Of a DNA stretch of 64,000 bases, positions 37,795-48,433 are shown in pieces. Position numbers and translations under genes: made by a program. The notes under the pieces were generated by a model, which was not told where the DNA came from, searched no databases, and saw only the letters and a list, made by a program, of their open reading frames with translations. Source of the DNA: Massilia sp. KIM (GTDB lineage: Bacteria; Pseudomonadota; Gammaproteobacteria; Burkholderiales; Burkholderiaceae_D). The stretch spans positions 1,172,308 to 1,236,307 of the forward strand of contig NZ_MVAD01000002.1 of NCBI RefSeq assembly GCF_002007115.1. Reading direction: 5' to 3'. The first letter of the stretch is position 1, and each line of letters opens with the position of its first letter.

Positions 37795-39195
37795 ATGCAA
37801 AAAACGCTCTACGACAAACTCTGGGATTCCCATGTCGTGCGTGCCGACGCCGATGGCACCACAGTCCTCTACATCGACCGCCACCTGGTGCACGAAGTCA
37901 CCAGCCCGCAAGCCTTCGAGGGCCTGCGCGAAGCCGGCCGCGGACTATGGCGCACCTCCGCAAACCTGGCCGTGGCCGACCACAACGTCCCGACCACCGA
38001 CCGCGCCCAGGGCATCGCCGACCCGACCTCGCGCCTGCAGGTCGAAACGCTCGACGCCAACGCCAGGAGCTTCGGCCTCACCTACTTCAACATGAACGAC
38101 AAGCGCCAGGGCATCGTCCACGTGATCGGACCGGAGCAGGGCGCGACCCTGCCGGGCATGACCGTGGTCTGCGGCGACTCGCACACCTCGACTCACGGCG
38201 CCTTCGGCTGCCTGGCGCACGGCATCGGCACCTCGGAAGTCGAGCACGTGCTGGCCACCCAGACCCTGCTGGCCAAGAAGAGCAAGGCGATGCTGGTGCA
38301 GGTCGAGGGCGAACTCGGTCCGGGCGTGACCGCCAAGGACATCGTGCTCGCCGTGATCGGCAAGATCGGGACCGCCGGCGGCACCGGCTACGCCATCGAA
38401 TTCGCCGGCTCCACCATCCGCGGCCTGTCGATGGAAGGTCGCATGACGATCTGTAACATGGCGATCGAAGCGGGCGCGCGCGCCGGCATGGTCGCGGTCG
38501 ACGACACCACCATCGAATACGTGAAGGGCCGCCCGTTCTCGCCCACCGGCGCGCAGTGGGAGCAGGCCGTGGCCTACTGGCGCACCCTGCGTTCCGACCC
38601 GGACGCCCGTTTCGACACCGTGGTCAGCCTCGACGCCGCCGAGATCCTGCCCCAGGTCACCTGGGGCACCTCGCCCGAGATGGTGACCTCGATCGACGGC
38701 CGCGTGCCCGATCCGCGCGAGGAAGCCGACCCGGTGCGCCGCAACGCCATGGAAAAGGCGCTGGCCTACATGGACCTGGCGCCGAATACCCCGATCGGCG
38801 AGATCGCCATCGACAAAGTGTTCATCGGTTCCTGCACCAATTCGCGCATCGAGGACCTGCGCGCCGCCGCCGAGGTGGTCAAGGGCCGCCAGCGCGCCCC
38901 CAACGTCAAGCTGGCGATGGTGGTGCCGGGCTCCGGCCTGGTGAAGGAGCAGGCCGAGCGCGAAGGCCTGGACCGGGTGTTCAAGGACGCCGGCTTCGAG
39001 TGGCGCGAGCCTGGCTGCTCGATGTGCCTGGCGATGAACGCCGACCGCCTGGAGCCGGGCGAGCGCTGCGCCTCGACCTCGAACCGCAACTTCGAGGGAC
39101 GCCAGGGGCAGGGCGGGCGCACCCACCTGGTGTCGCCGGCCATGGCCGCCGCCGCCGGCATCGCGGGCCGCTTTGTCGACGTAAGAACGCTCTGA
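37795..39195 (+). CDS. leuC: 3-isopropylmalate dehydratase large subunit
   Basis: 466 residues, the normal LeuC length. Aconitase-family features include [12 protein letters not shown], the [4Fe-4S] cysteines in [11 protein letters not shown] and CSMCLAMN, and [12 protein letters not shown]. With LeuD it isomerises 2- to 3-isopropylmalate in leucine synthesis. A possible promoter (TTGGTG, 37718; CATAAT, 37743) lies upstream, with a 19-bp spacer. It heads leuC-entericidin-leuD-leuB-asd. Confidence 0.97.
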   Translation: MQKTLYDKLWDSHVVRADADGTTVLYIDRHLVHEVTSPQAFEGLREAGRGLWRTSANLAVADHNVPTTDRAQGIADPTSRLQVETLDANARSFGLTYFNMNDKRQGIVHVIGPEQGATLPGMTVVCGDSHTSTHGAFGCLAHGIGTSEVEHVLATQTLLAKKSKAMLVQVEGELGPGVTAKDIVLAVIGKIGTAGGTGYAIEFAGSTIRGLSMEGRMTICNMAIEAGARAGMVAVDDTTIEYVKGRPFSPTGAQWEQAVAYWRTLRSDPDARFDTVVSLDAAEILPQVTWGTSPEMVTSIDGRVPDPREEADPVRRNAMEKALAYMDLAPNTPIGEIAIDKVFIGSCTNSRIEDLRAAAEVVKGRQRAPNVKLAMVVPGSGLVKEQAEREGLDRVFKDAGFEWREPGCSMCLAMNADRLEPGERCASTSNRNFEGRQGQGGRTHLVSPAMAAAAGIAGRFVDVRTL

Positions 39196-39260
39196 TGCGT
39201 TAACAGCAGTGCCCCGTCGTATCCAGACCTTATTCGTACCGTATTTGCACTAGGAAGATC

Positions 39261-39383
39261 ATGAAAAAAGCTTTCGCCCTCTCGCTCATCGCCGTCCTGC
39301 TGGCCGGCTGCAACACCATTTCCGGCATCGGCCGCGACGTCCAGAAGGTCGGCCAGGTCGTCACCAGCGCCGGCGGCAAATAA
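39261..39383 (+). CDS. Entericidin A/B family lipoprotein
   Basis: A 40-residue frame starting ATG at 39261 with AGGAAG just upstream and TAA at 39383. The product is MKKAFALSLIAVLLAGCNTI followed by SGIGRDVQKVGQVVTSAGGK. LLAGC is a lipobox and the rest matches the entericidin pattern (CNT-x-G-x-G-D-x-x-x-G-x-x-x). Entericidins are tiny outer-membrane lipoproteins; EcnB promotes bacteriolysis under stress and EcnA is its antidote. It sits between leuC and leuD on the same strand, so it should be carried on the leu transcript. Confidence 0.85.
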   Translation: MKKAFALSLIAVLLAGCNTISGIGRDVQKVGQVVTSAGGK

Positions 39384-39404
39384 CAGGGCATACGGGGCAG
39401 GCAG

Positions 39405-40052
39405 ATGGAAAAATTCACTATTCATGAAGGACTGGTGGCGCCGCTCGACCGCGCCAACGTCGACACCGACGCCATCATTCCCAAGCAGTTCCTGAAATCG
39501 ATCCGGCGCACCGGCTTCGGCCCCAACCTGTTCGACGAGTGGCGCTACCTCGACCACGGCGAGCCGGGCCAGGATTGCAGCACCCGTCCGGTCAACCCCG
39601 ACTTCGTGCTGAACCAGCCGCGCTACCAGGGCGCCTCCATCCTCCTGACCCGCAAGAACTTCGGCTGCGGCTCCTCGCGCGAGCATGCGCCCTGGGCCCT
39701 GCAGCAGTTCGGCTTTCGCGCCATCGTCGCGCCCAGCTTCGCCGACATCTTCTTCAACAACTGCTACAAGAGCGGCCTGCTGCCGGTGGTGCTGTCGGAG
39801 CAGGACGTCGACGCCCTGTTCAAGGCGGTCGAGAGCGAGGAGGGCTTCACCCTGGTGGTCGACCTGGCGAACCAGCGCATTGGCAGCAAGGACGGCAAGC
39901 TCTCCTATGGCTTCGCGATCGACGAATTCCGCAAGTACTGCCTGCTCAACGGCCTGGACGACATCGGCCTGACCCTGCGCCACGCGGACGAGATCCGCGC
40001 CTTCGAGCAGCGCCACCTCGCGGCCCAGCCCTGGCTGGCGAACTCCATCTGA
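39405..40052 (+). CDS. leuD: 3-isopropylmalate dehydratase small subunit
   Basis: 215 residues, usual length. Swivelling-domain features: [40 protein letters not shown] and [12 protein letters not shown]. It completes the LeuCD isomerase. It begins 21 bp after the entericidin gene and ends 18 bp before leuB. Confidence 0.96.
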   Translation: MEKFTIHEGLVAPLDRANVDTDAIIPKQFLKSIRRTGFGPNLFDEWRYLDHGEPGQDCSTRPVNPDFVLNQPRYQGASILLTRKNFGCGSSREHAPWALQQFGFRAIVAPSFADIFFNNCYKSGLLPVVLSEQDVDALFKAVESEEGFTLVVDLANQRIGSKDGKLSYGFAIDEFRKYCLLNGLDDIGLTLRHADEIRAFEQRHLAAQPWLANSI

Positions 40053-40070
40053 ACCATTGAAAGCAAGCGG

Positions 40071-41141
40071 ATGAAAATTGCAATCCTGCCGGGCGACGGC
40101 ATCGGCCCGGAGATCACGGCCCAGGCGGTCAAGGTCCTGAACGCCCTCGGCGAACCCTTCGAGATGGAAAGCGCGGAAGTCGGCGGCGCCGGCTACGCGG
40201 CCCACGGCCACCCGCTGCCGGAAGGCACCCTGAAGCTGGCCAAGGAGGCCGACGCCATCCTGTTCGGCGCCGTCGGCGACTACCAGTACGACAAGCTGGA
40301 GCGCGCGCTGCGCCCCGAGCAGGCCATCCTCGGCCTGCGCAAGGAGCTCGGCCTGTTCGCCAACCTGCGTCCGGCCATCCTGTATCCGGAGCTGGCGGGC
40401 GCCTCCACGCTCAAGCCCGAAGTCGTGTCGGGCCTGGACATCCTGATCATCCGCGAACTGACCGGCGACATCTATTTCGGCAAGCCGCGCGGCGTGCGCG
40501 AATGCCCCGACGGTCCCTTCGCCGGCCAGCGCGAGGGTTTCGACACCATGCGCTATGCCGAAGGCGAGATCCGCCGCATCGCCCACGTCGCCTTCCAGGC
40601 CGCGCGCAAGCGCGGCAGCCGGGTCACCAGCGTGGACAAGGCGAACGTGCTCGAGACCTTCCAGTTCTGGCGTGATATCGTGACGGAGGTGCACAAGGAT
40701 TATCCGGACGTCGAACTCGAGCATATGTACGTCGACAACGCGGCCATGCAGCTGGTGCGCGCGCCCAAGAAGTTCGACGTCATCGTCACCGGCAACATGT
40801 TCGGCGACATCCTGTCCGACGCCGCCGCCATGCTGACCGGTTCGATCGGCATGCTGCCTTCGGCCTCGCTGGACGCCGACAACAAGGGCCTGTACGAGCC
40901 TTCGCACGGCTCGGCGCCCGACATCGCGGGCAAGGGCGTCGCCAATCCGCTGGCCACCATCCTGTCGGCCGCGATGATGCTGCGCTTCTCGCTGGGCCGC
41001 CTGGACCAGGCCGAGCGCATCGAGGACGCCGTCAAGCGCGTGCTGGCCCAGGGCCTGCGCACGCCGGACATTTACGAACCAGGCGCCACGAAAGTCGGCA
41101 CCGAAGAGATGGGCAACGCGGTCGTCGCGGCGCTCGAATAA
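40071..41141 (+). CDS. leuB: 3-isopropylmalate dehydrogenase
   Basis: 356 residues of the isocitrate/isopropylmalate dehydrogenase family: [75 protein letters not shown] and [14 protein letters not shown]. It oxidises and decarboxylates 3-isopropylmalate with NAD+, the third committed step to leucine. Confidence 0.97.
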   Translation: MKIAILPGDGIGPEITAQAVKVLNALGEPFEMESAEVGGAGYAAHGHPLPEGTLKLAKEADAILFGAVGDYQYDKLERALRPEQAILGLRKELGLFANLRPAILYPELAGASTLKPEVVSGLDILIIRELTGDIYFGKPRGVRECPDGPFAGQREGFDTMRYAEGEIRRIAHVAFQAARKRGSRVTSVDKANVLETFQFWRDIVTEVHKDYPDVELEHMYVDNAAMQLVRAPKKFDVIVTGNMFGDILSDAAAMLTGSIGMLPSASLDADNKGLYEPSHGSAPDIAGKGVANPLATILSAAMMLRFSLGRLDQAERIEDAVKRVLAQGLRTPDIYEPGATKVGTEEMGNAVVAALE

Positions 41142-41165
41142 AACCACAACACCCAAGGGAAGAAA

Positions 41166-42296
41166 ATGAAATTAGTAGGTCTGGTAGGTTGGCGCGGCAT
41201 GGTCGGCTCCGTCCTCATGCAGCGCATGCAGGAAGAGGGCGATTTCGACCACATCGAGCCGGTGTTCTTCACCACCTCGAATCCGGGCGGCGCCGCGCCG
41301 AAGATGGCGAAGAACGAAACCACCCTGAAGAGCGCGACCGATATCGCGGAACTCTCCAAGTGCGAGATCATCATCTCGTGCCAGGGCGGCGACTACACGA
41401 CCGAAGTCTTCCCGCAGCTGCGCGCGGCCGGCTGGAACGGCTACTGGATCGACGCCGCGTCGACCCTGCGCATGAAGGACGACGCCGTCATCGTGCTCGA
41501 TCCGGTCAACAAGGACGTGATCAAGAACGCCCTGAGCCGCGGCGTCAAGAACTACATCGGCGGCAACTGCACCGTGTCCTGCATGCTGATGGGCCTGGGC
41601 GGCCTGTTCGAGCAGGGCCTGGTCGAGTGGATGACGTCCATGACCTACCAGGCTGCCTCGGGCGGCGGCGCCCAGCACATGCGCGAGCTGCTGACCCAGT
41701 TCGGCACCATCAACGCGGCCGTCAAGCCGCTGCTGGACGATCCGGCCTCCGCCATCCTGGAAATCGACCGCGGCGTGCTGGCCACCCAGCACGGCCTGTC
41801 GGCCGAGGAGACCAAGCAGTTCGGCGTGCCGCTGGCCGGCAACCTGATCCCCTGGATCGACAAGGACCTGGGCAACGGCCAGTCGAAGGAAGAGTGGAAG
41901 GCCGGCGCCGAGACCAACAAGATCCTGGGCCGCGGCGAAGGCTTCGCCGGCACCAAGGCAATTCCGGTGGACGGCCTGTGCGTGCGCATCGGCGCGATGC
42001 GCTGCCACTCGCAGGCGCTGACCATCAAGCTCGCCAAGGACGTGCCGCTGGACGAGATCAACGATATCATCGCCTCGCACAACCAGTGGGTGAAGGTGGT
42101 GCCGAACACCCGTGAAGCCTCGATGCGCGACCTGTCCCCGGCCGCCGTCACCGGCAGCCTGACCATCCCGGTCGGCCGCCTGCGCAAGATGTCCATGGGC
42201 GGCGATTACCTGTCGGCCTTCACCGTCGGCGACCAGCTCCTGTGGGGCGCCGCCGAGCCGCTGCGCCGCATGCTGCGCATCGTTCTCGACCGCTAA
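41166..42296 (+). CDS. asd: Aspartate-semialdehyde dehydrogenase
   Basis: 376 residues. Rossmann opening [21 protein letters not shown], catalytic Cys in [11 protein letters not shown], and [16 protein letters not shown] with the catalytic His, typical of the gram-negative Asd class. It makes aspartate semialdehyde for lysine, diaminopimelate, threonine and methionine. It lies 24 bp after leuB and closes the operon before fimV. A conserved leuB-asd-fimV-truA order is typical of Burkholderiales. Confidence 0.97.
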   Translation: MKLVGLVGWRGMVGSVLMQRMQEEGDFDHIEPVFFTTSNPGGAAPKMAKNETTLKSATDIAELSKCEIIISCQGGDYTTEVFPQLRAAGWNGYWIDAASTLRMKDDAVIVLDPVNKDVIKNALSRGVKNYIGGNCTVSCMLMGLGGLFEQGLVEWMTSMTYQAASGGGAQHMRELLTQFGTINAAVKPLLDDPASAILEIDRGVLATQHGLSAEETKQFGVPLAGNLIPWIDKDLGNGQSKEEWKAGAETNKILGRGEGFAGTKAIPVDGLCVRIGAMRCHSQALTIKLAKDVPLDEINDIIASHNQWVKVVPNTREASMRDLSPAAVTGSLTIPVGRLRKMSMGGDYLSAFTVGDQLLWGAAEPLRRMLRIVLDR

Positions 42297-42303
42297 GTCC
42301 CAA

Positions 42304-42330
42304 CGGGTGGGCGCCGCCGGCGTCCACCCG
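42304..42330 (+). terminator. Hairpin after asd
   Basis: Stem CGGGTGG / CCACCCG, extended inside by CGCC / GGCG after one mismatch, with a 3-base loop, starts 7 bp after the asd stop. No U-tract follows, so it may be an mRNA-end stabiliser or Rho-linked terminator. Confidence 0.4.
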
Positions 42331-42524
42331 CTGCGCCCACCCGGCGTTCCCCGCCCGGCGCGCCTCACTCAGCGTGCCCCGCACTGGGCGTACCCCGATC
42401 GGCGTGCCCACCCGATATCAAGGCGCTAACAGGCAGTAATGAAACGCTATCGCGCCTGCCCCAATCCGGCCATTTCGGCCACATCTTTCCCTCTGCCGCG
42501 CCATAGTTGTGCGCGGGGAGCTTG

Positions 42525-42540
42525 CATGCTCTAGAGCATG
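42525..42540. promoter_or_regulatory. Perfect 16-bp palindrome upstream of fimV
   Basis: CATGCTCTAGAGCATG is a perfect dyad 64 bp before the fimV start codon. It could be an operator or the base of a leader hairpin. I know of no regulator with this site. The 42331-42603 stretch holds no other gene. Confidence 0.35.
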
Positions 42541-42603
42541 ATGATATGTTGAGACTCCCGGGAAACCGCCTTTCCCCTGGTCAACTTTCTTTCGCTGCCA
42601 ACT

Positions 42604-45600
42604 ATGCATTCTTCTCACCGTCCTCCGCTCATGGCGTTTGCGCTGAAATCGCTCACCGCCGCCGTGGCCAGTGCAGTGTTCCTGTCGTCCGCCGCCAGCG
42701 CGGCCGGCCTCGGGAAGCTGACGGTGTTGTCGGCGCTCGGCCAGCCGCTGCGCGCCGAGATCGAACTGACGACCAGCGCGGGTGAAGACCCGTCCAGCAT
42801 GTCGGTCCGCCTGGCCTCCCCGGACGCCTTCCGCACCGCGAACATCGAATTCAATCCGGCCCTGCTGTCGCTGCGCTTCAACGTCGAGCAGCGCGGCGGC
42901 CGGCCGATCATCCGCGTTACCTCGACCCAGCCGCTGAACGAGCCCTTCGTCGACATGCTGCTGGAGCTGTCCTGGAACAATGGACGCCTGGTGCGCGAAT
43001 ACACCTTCCTGCTCGACCCGGCCGAACTGCGCGCCACCCAGCCGGCCCAGGTGGCCGCCCAGGACGCGCCGCGCAGCCAGGCCGCCCAGGCGCCAGTCGC
43101 CAGCGCCGCCCCGGCTCCCGCCGCCACGCCAGCTCCGGCTCCGGCCTCGGCCCGCAGCCCCGAAGCGCCGCGCCGCACCGAGCGCGCCGCCGCCGCCGAC
43201 GCGGGCGAGGCCCCGAGTACCTACCGCGTGCGCCCGGGCGACACCCTGGGCCGCATCGCCACCCGCACCAAGCCGGCCGACATCTCGCTCGACATGATGC
43301 TGGTGGCCCTGTACCGCGCCAACCCGGACGCCTTCATCGGCAACAACATGAACCGCCTGAAGTCCGGCCAGATCCTGACGGTGCCGGATGCCGGCACCCT
43401 GCGCGGCGTGGACCAGGGCGAGGCGCGCGGCGTGGTCGTGGCCCATGCGGCGGACTTCAACGCCTATCGCAACAAGCTGGCCGGCCAGGTCGAGAACGCG
43501 GCCCCGGCCCGCGCCCCCCAGGCCAGCCAGAGCGCCACCGGCAAGATCACCGCCAAGGTCGAGGAACGCCCGACCGCGGCCAACGAATCCCAGGACCAGC
43601 TGCGCCTGTCGAAGGCGGTGCCGAACGCGAAGAGCGGCCCGGAAGGCGGCGCCGCCACGCTCGAAGACACCATCGCCAAGGAAAAGGAACTGGCCCAGGC
43701 CCAGGCCCGGGTCAAGGAGCTCGAGAAGAACGTGGGCGAGCTCGAAAGCCTGGCCACGGTGAAGAACCGCGCCGGCGCCGAGGCCGAAGCGGCAGCGGCC
43801 GCAGCCGCCGCGGGCGCCGCCGCCAAGCCGGCCGAGGAGCCTGCGCCGAAGAAGCCGGCCAAGCCCAAGGCCAAGAAGGACACGCCGCCCGAGCCGACCC
43901 TGGCCGATATGCTGATGGATAACATCCAGTACATCGCCGCCGGCGCCGCCGTGCTGCTGCTGGCGGGCCTCGGCATCTCGCAGCGCCGCAAGCGCAAGGA
44001 TGCCCCGCTCAAGCCCGCCGCCGCCGAGCCCTCGGTGCTGGGCGTGCCGACCCAGGCCGCGCATTCGCTCTTCGCCGAGACCGGCGGCCAGAGCGTGGAC
44101 ACCAACAACAGCGTCTTCAACTCCAGCTTCGCCCCCTCGGCCAGCCAGCTCGACACCAACGAGGTCGACCCGGTGGCCGAAGCCGACGTCTACATCGCCT
44201 ATGGCCGCGACGCCCAGGCCGAGGAGATCCTCAAGGAAGCCCTGCGCACTCATCCGGAACGCCATCCGGTGCGCCTCAAGCTGCTCGAGATCTACGCCGC
44301 CCGCAAGGACTTGCGCGCGTTTGAAACCCAGGCCAGCGAGCTGTATGCGATGACGCGCGGCGAAGGCGAGGAGTGGGCCCAGGCCGCCGCCCTCGGCCAG
44401 GCGATCGACCCGCTCAATCCGCTCTACGCCGGCGCCGCCCCGGCCGCGCCGCTCGCTCCCGCCGCCCCGGACCGCAGCCAGCAATCCATGCTCTCGCAGC
44501 AGCTCGAGGACGCCTTCCGCGGCGGCGCGCCCGCAGGCGCCGCGCTGGCCGCCGGCGCCGTGGCAGGAGCCGCCGGCGCCGTGGCCCTCGACAAGCGCGA
44601 CGACGCCGACCTGACCGCCGTGCCGGTGGCCCAGGACGAGACCGCGCGCGCCGACGACAACGCGCTCGACTTCGACCTCGGCGGCTTGAGCTTCGAGCCG
44701 GTCACCAGCAAGGACGCGATCGCCATGCCGGCCGCGAGCTCCGCCGACGCGACCGCGACCGCCGTGCCCGACTTCGACTTCAGCCTTGAGCCGATCGGCG
44801 CCGCGCCCGACGAACCGGTGAACGAGGCAGGACAAGCCAAGGACGAGCCGATCGACCTGGCCTTCGACATGAACTTCGACACGGCGCCCGTTGCGCCGAC
44901 GCCCGTGCCGGCGCCGGCCGCCGCGCCTGACCCCTTCGACGACGAGGACGCCTTCACCCTCGACCTGAGCCCGCAGGCCCAGCAGCCTTCCGCCGCCATG
45001 CAGGACCTGGCGCGCGAACTCGACGGCCTGCCGCCGCTGCCCGCGATCTCCGAGCCGGCCGCCGCGCCGGCAGCCCCGGCCGACGCCCTGAAGGATCCGC
45101 TGTTCGACCTCGACAGCATGGACTTCGGCGAGCCGACCGCGGCCAGCACCCCGGCCCCGGTGGCCGAGGAAGTGCCGGCGATCCGCCCGGCCGCCGAGGC
45201 CTCGGGCGATCCGCTGTTCGACCTCGACACCATGGACTTCGGCCTGCCCGAGACCCCGGCCGCGCCGGCCGCGGCTTCCACGGCCGCTCCCGAAGACGAC
45301 CCGTTCGCGCTGCCGGAAGTCCCGGCCATCGCGCCGGCCGAAAGCGCGGCGCCGTCGCCGGGCGTGCCGGTCGAGCCGCAGTTCGACCTCGGCGACATCG
45401 ACCTCGACCTGCCGGGCGAGTCCGCATCGGCCAGCCTGCCGGAAGTCGACGCCATGGCCTCCAGCGACGCCGCGCCGGCCGAGCTCTCGCCCGAACACAT
45501 GGAAATGGAAACCAAGCTCGATCTCGCCATCGCCTACCAGGAAATCGGCGACAAGGAAGGCGCGCGCGAGCTGCTCGATGAAGTCATCAAAGGCGGCAAT

Positions 45601-45648
45601 ATCGAACAGGTGAGCAGGGCGCGGGAAATGCGCGAGCTGTTGGCGTGA
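42604..45648 (+). CDS. fimV: FimV/HubP-type polar peptidoglycan-binding protein
   Basis: 1014 residues. Signal peptide to about residue 35 (SAASA), the FimV N-terminal domain (GLGKLTVLSALGQPLRAEIEL...), a LysM motif near 205-265 (YRVRPGDTLGRIATRTKPAD), a coiled coil, one membrane helix at about 440-460 (IQYIAAGAAVLLLAGLG) followed by RRKRK, a cytoplasmic acidic Ala/Pro/Asp-rich region and the C-terminal FimV motif (LDLAIAYQEIGDKEGARELLDEVIK). The acidic region repeats DPLFDLDSMDFG and DPLFDLDTMDFG. The protein organises the cell pole for type IV pili and motility. Its stop overlaps truA by 4 bp. Confidence 0.9.
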   Translation: MHSSHRPPLMAFALKSLTAAVASAVFLSSAASAAGLGKLTVLSALGQPLRAEIELTTSAGEDPSSMSVRLASPDAFRTANIEFNPALLSLRFNVEQRGGRPIIRVTSTQPLNEPFVDMLLELSWNNGRLVREYTFLLDPAELRATQPAQVAAQDAPRSQAAQAPVASAAPAPAATPAPAPASARSPEAPRRTERAAAADAGEAPSTYRVRPGDTLGRIATRTKPADISLDMMLVALYRANPDAFIGNNMNRLKSGQILTVPDAGTLRGVDQGEARGVVVAHAADFNAYRNKLAGQVENAAPARAPQASQSATGKITAKVEERPTAANESQDQLRLSKAVPNAKSGPEGGAATLEDTIAKEKELAQAQARVKELEKNVGELESLATVKNRAGAEAEAAAAAAAAGAAAKPAEEPAPKKPAKPKAKKDTPPEPTLADMLMDNIQYIAAGAAVLLLAGLGISQRRKRKDAPLKPAAAEPSVLGVPTQAAHSLFAETGGQSVDTNNSVFNSSFAPSASQLDTNEVDPVAEADVYIAYGRDAQAEEILKEALRTHPERHPVRLKLLEIYAARKDLRAFETQASELYAMTRGEGEEWAQAAALGQAIDPLNPLYAGAAPAAPLAPAAPDRSQQSMLSQQLEDAFRGGAPAGAALAAGAVAGAAGAVALDKRDDADLTAVPVAQDETARADDNALDFDLGGLSFEPVTSKDAIAMPAASSADATATAVPDFDFSLEPIGAAPDEPVNEAGQAKDEPIDLAFDMNFDTAPVAPTPVPAPAAAPDPFDDEDAFTLDLSPQAQQPSAAMQDLARELDGLPPLPAISEPAAAPAAPADALKDPLFDLDSMDFGEPTAASTPAPVAEEVPAIRPAAEASGDPLFDLDTMDFGLPETPAAPAAASTAAPEDDPFALPEVPAIAPAESAAPSPGVPVEPQFDLGDIDLDLPGESASASLPEVDAMASSDAAPAELSPEHMEMETKLDLAIAYQEIGDKEGARELLDEVIKGGNIEQVSRAREMRELLA

Positions 45649-46445
45649 CCCGGATCGCACTCGGCGTCCAGTACGTCGGCACCGGCTGGAACGGCTACCA
45701 GAAGCAACCGGCGCGCAACACGGTCCAGGACCAGCTCGAGATCGCCCTCGAGCGCTTCGCCACCACCCCGATCCACACCACCTGCGCCGGCCGCACCGAC
45801 GCCGGGGTGCACGCGATCGAGCAGGTGGTCCATTTCGACACGGAGCTCGAACGCGCGCCCCAGTCCTGGGTGCGCGGCGTGAACGCCTTCCTGCCCGACT
45901 CCATCGTGGTGCGCTGGGCCCACGCGCTCGCGCCGGCCGAGGAAGGGCAGGAGTTCCACGCCCGCTTCTCGGCGCGCTCGCGCACCTACCACTACGTGCT
46001 CTACAACCACCCGAACCCCTCGGCCCTGCTGGCCGGGCGCGCCGGGTGGGTGTTCCGTCCGCTCGACGTCGAACGGATGCGCGAAGCCGGCCAGCACCTG
46101 ATCGGCACCCACGATTTCTCGGCCTTTCGCGCCTCCGGCTGCCAGGCCAACACCCCGGTCAAGCAGATGCACGAGGTGAGCATCCAGCGCCACGGCGACA
46201 TCATCGTGTTCACCGTGCGCGCCAGCGCCTTCCTGCACCACATGGTGCGCAACATCGTCGGCTCGCTCATCTACGTGGGCACCGGCCGCAACGAGCCGGG
46301 CTGGATGCGCGAGGTGCTGGAAAGCCGCTCGCGCGACGTGGCCGCGCCCACCTTCATGCCGGACGGGCTGTATTTCGCCAAAATCGAGTACGATCCCAAG
46401 TGGGGGCTGCCGCAGGAGGATGCGCCGCCCCTGCCTTGGCTGTAA
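45645..46445 (+). CDS. truA: tRNA pseudouridine(38-40) synthase
   Basis: 266 residues from a GTG that overlaps the fimV stop (GTGA). TruA features: ALGVQYVGTGWNGYQKQ, catalytic Asp in CAGRTDAGVHA, HFDT, FHARFSARSRTYHYVL and FLHHMVRNIVG. It makes pseudouridine in the anticodon arm. It lies 21 bp before trpF. Confidence 0.96.
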   Translation: MTRIALGVQYVGTGWNGYQKQPARNTVQDQLEIALERFATTPIHTTCAGRTDAGVHAIEQVVHFDTELERAPQSWVRGVNAFLPDSIVVRWAHALAPAEEGQEFHARFSARSRTYHYVLYNHPNPSALLAGRAGWVFRPLDVERMREAGQHLIGTHDFSAFRASGCQANTPVKQMHEVSIQRHGDIIVFTVRASAFLHHMVRNIVGSLIYVGTGRNEPGWMREVLESRSRDVAAPTFMPDGLYFAKIEYDPKWGLPQEDAPPLPWL

Positions 46446-46466
46446 TCCCGGTCTGTCAGGACGAGC

Positions 46467-47159
46467 ATGCAACGCACCCGTATCAAGATCTGCGGCATCA
46501 CCCGCGAGCAGGACCTGCGCGCGGCGGTCGATGCCGGCGCCGACGCCCTCGGCTTCGTGTTCTATTCCAAGAGCCCGCGCTGCGTCACGCTGGCGCAGGC
46601 CGCGCAGTTGGGCAGGGCGCTGCCGCCCTTCGTGCAGTCGGTGGCCCTGTTCGTCAACCCGAGCCTGGACGAGGTGCGGGCGGCGGCCGGCGCGATGCCG
46701 ATTGCCCTGATCCAGTTCCATGGCGACGAAACGGCCGAGGAATGCGCGCGCATCGCGGCCGCCGTAGAGCGGCCCTTCATCCGCGCCTACCGCGTAAAAC
46801 CGGACACGGATCCCGCCGCTTTGCTAGAATGGGAGCTCGCATACCGCGCCGCCAGTCCCTGGTTCGCAGGCCTTCTGCTCGATACCTGGGTAGATGCCTA
46901 CGGCGGCGCAGGAAAGGTCTTCGATTGGTCTCTTATTCCAAAAGAACTCGCGCCTCGGGTCGTTTTGAGTGGTGGCTTGAGCGTACAAAACGCGACTGAC
47001 GCGGTGGTGCGCGTACGTCCCTACGCCGTCGACATCAGCAGCGGTGTCGAAGAGAGCAAGGGAATCAAGGATGCCCGTAAGATCGCCGGCTTCGTGGCCG
47101 CGGTGCGGGCCGCCGATGCCATCATTGCAAGCGAGTCGAACCATGAAAGAAGTCCCTAG
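46467..47159 (+). CDS. trpF: Phosphoribosylanthranilate isomerase
   Basis: 230 residues, TIM-barrel enzyme of tryptophan synthesis: [75 protein letters not shown] and [16 protein letters not shown]. It overlaps trpB by 17 bp, so translation is coupled. The single-function TrpF here implies trpC lies elsewhere. Confidence 0.95.
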   Translation: MQRTRIKICGITREQDLRAAVDAGADALGFVFYSKSPRCVTLAQAAQLGRALPPFVQSVALFVNPSLDEVRAAAGAMPIALIQFHGDETAEECARIAAAVERPFIRAYRVKPDTDPAALLEWELAYRAASPWFAGLLLDTWVDAYGGAGKVFDWSLIPKELAPRVVLSGGLSVQNATDAVVRVRPYAVDISSGVEESKGIKDARKIAGFVAAVRAADAIIASESNHERSP

Positions 47160-48387
47160 CCGCGGCGCCGCCGCATTGTTCAAGACCCCCGATTACGCCT
47201 TGCCGGACACCACCGGCCATTTCGGACCCTATGGCGGCAGTTTCGTCGCCGAAACCCTGTCGCACGCGCTGGCCGAGCTGAACGAAGCCTATGCGCGCTA
47301 TTCGCAAGACCCCGCCTTCCTCGAGGAATTCCGCTACGAGCTGGCCCACTTCGTCGGCCGTCCCTCGCCGGTCTACCACGCGCGCCGCTGGTCCGAGCTG
47401 GCGGGTGGCGCCCAGATCTACTTCAAGCGCGAAGACTTGAACCACACCGGCGCGCACAAGATCAACAACGTGATCGGCCAGGCCCTGCTGGCGCGCCGCA
47501 TGGGCAAGCAGCGCATCATCGCCGAAACCGGCGCCGGCCAGCACGGCGTGGCCACGGCCACCATCTGCGCCCGTTTCGGCCTGGAGTGCGTGGTCTACAT
47601 GGGCAGCGAGGACGTCAAGCGCCAGGCCCAGAACGTCTACCGCATGAAGCTCCTCGGCGCGACCGTGGTGCCTGTGGAATCGGGCTCCAAGACCCTCAAG
47701 GACGCGCTCAACGAAGCGATGCGCGACTGGGTCACCAACATCGAAAACACCTTCTACATCATCGGCACGGTGGCCGGACCGCACCCGTATCCGATGATGG
47801 TGCGCGACTTCCAGTCGGTGATCGGCGAGGAATGCCGGGTCCAGATGCCGGAACTGGCGGGGCGCCAGCCCGACTACGTGGTCGCCTGCATCGGCGGCGG
47901 CTCGAACGCCATGGGCATCTTCTATCCCTACATCGGCGAGCCTGGCGTGCAGCTGGTCGGGGTCGAGGCGGCGGGGGAGGGCCTGGGTTCGGGCAAGCAT
48001 GCGGCCTCGCTCACGGCCGGCTTCCCGGGCGTGCTGCACGGCAACCGAACCTACCTGCTGCAGGACGAGAACGGCCAGATCATCGAGACCCATTCGGTGT
48101 CGGCGGGCCTGGATTATCCGGGCGTGGGGCCGGAACACGCCTGGCTGAAGGACAGCGCGCGGGCGCAATACGTCTCGATCACGGACGAGGAGGCGCTGGC
48201 CGCCTTCCACGACTGCTGCCGCATCGAGGGCATCATTCCGGCGCTGGAGTCCTCGCACGCGATCGCGCACGCGGTCAAGCTGGCGGCGACGCTGCCCAAG
48301 GACAAGCTCATCCTGGTCAACCTGTCGGGCCGTGGCGACAAGGACATGCACACGGTGGCGCAGCGCATGGGGCTGGATTTCAGCTGA
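47143..48387 (+). CDS. trpB: Tryptophan synthase beta chain
   Basis: 414 residues from the ATG at 47143 inside the end of trpF (longer in-frame starts would read through trpF). Motifs: [14 protein letters not shown]-lysine in [33 protein letters not shown] and LSGRGDKD. It condenses indole and serine. Confidence 0.97.
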   Translation: MKEVPSRGAAALFKTPDYALPDTTGHFGPYGGSFVAETLSHALAELNEAYARYSQDPAFLEEFRYELAHFVGRPSPVYHARRWSELAGGAQIYFKREDLNHTGAHKINNVIGQALLARRMGKQRIIAETGAGQHGVATATICARFGLECVVYMGSEDVKRQAQNVYRMKLLGATVVPVESGSKTLKDALNEAMRDWVTNIENTFYIIGTVAGPHPYPMMVRDFQSVIGEECRVQMPELAGRQPDYVVACIGGGSNAMGIFYPYIGEPGVQLVGVEAAGEGLGSGKHAASLTAGFPGVLHGNRTYLLQDENGQIIETHSVSAGLDYPGVGPEHAWLKDSARAQYVSITDEEALAAFHDCCRIEGIIPALESSHAIAHAVKLAATLPKDKLILVNLSGRGDKDMHTVAQRMGLDFS

Positions 48388-48433
48388 TCCCGACGCTTTC
48401 GCACCCAGACAACCAGAACAGAAAGAGCACAGC

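Noticed and set aside
42418..45660. 1080-codon - strand open frame opposite fimV
   Set aside because: Gly/Arg-rich shadow produced by the Ala/Pro codon bias of fimV.
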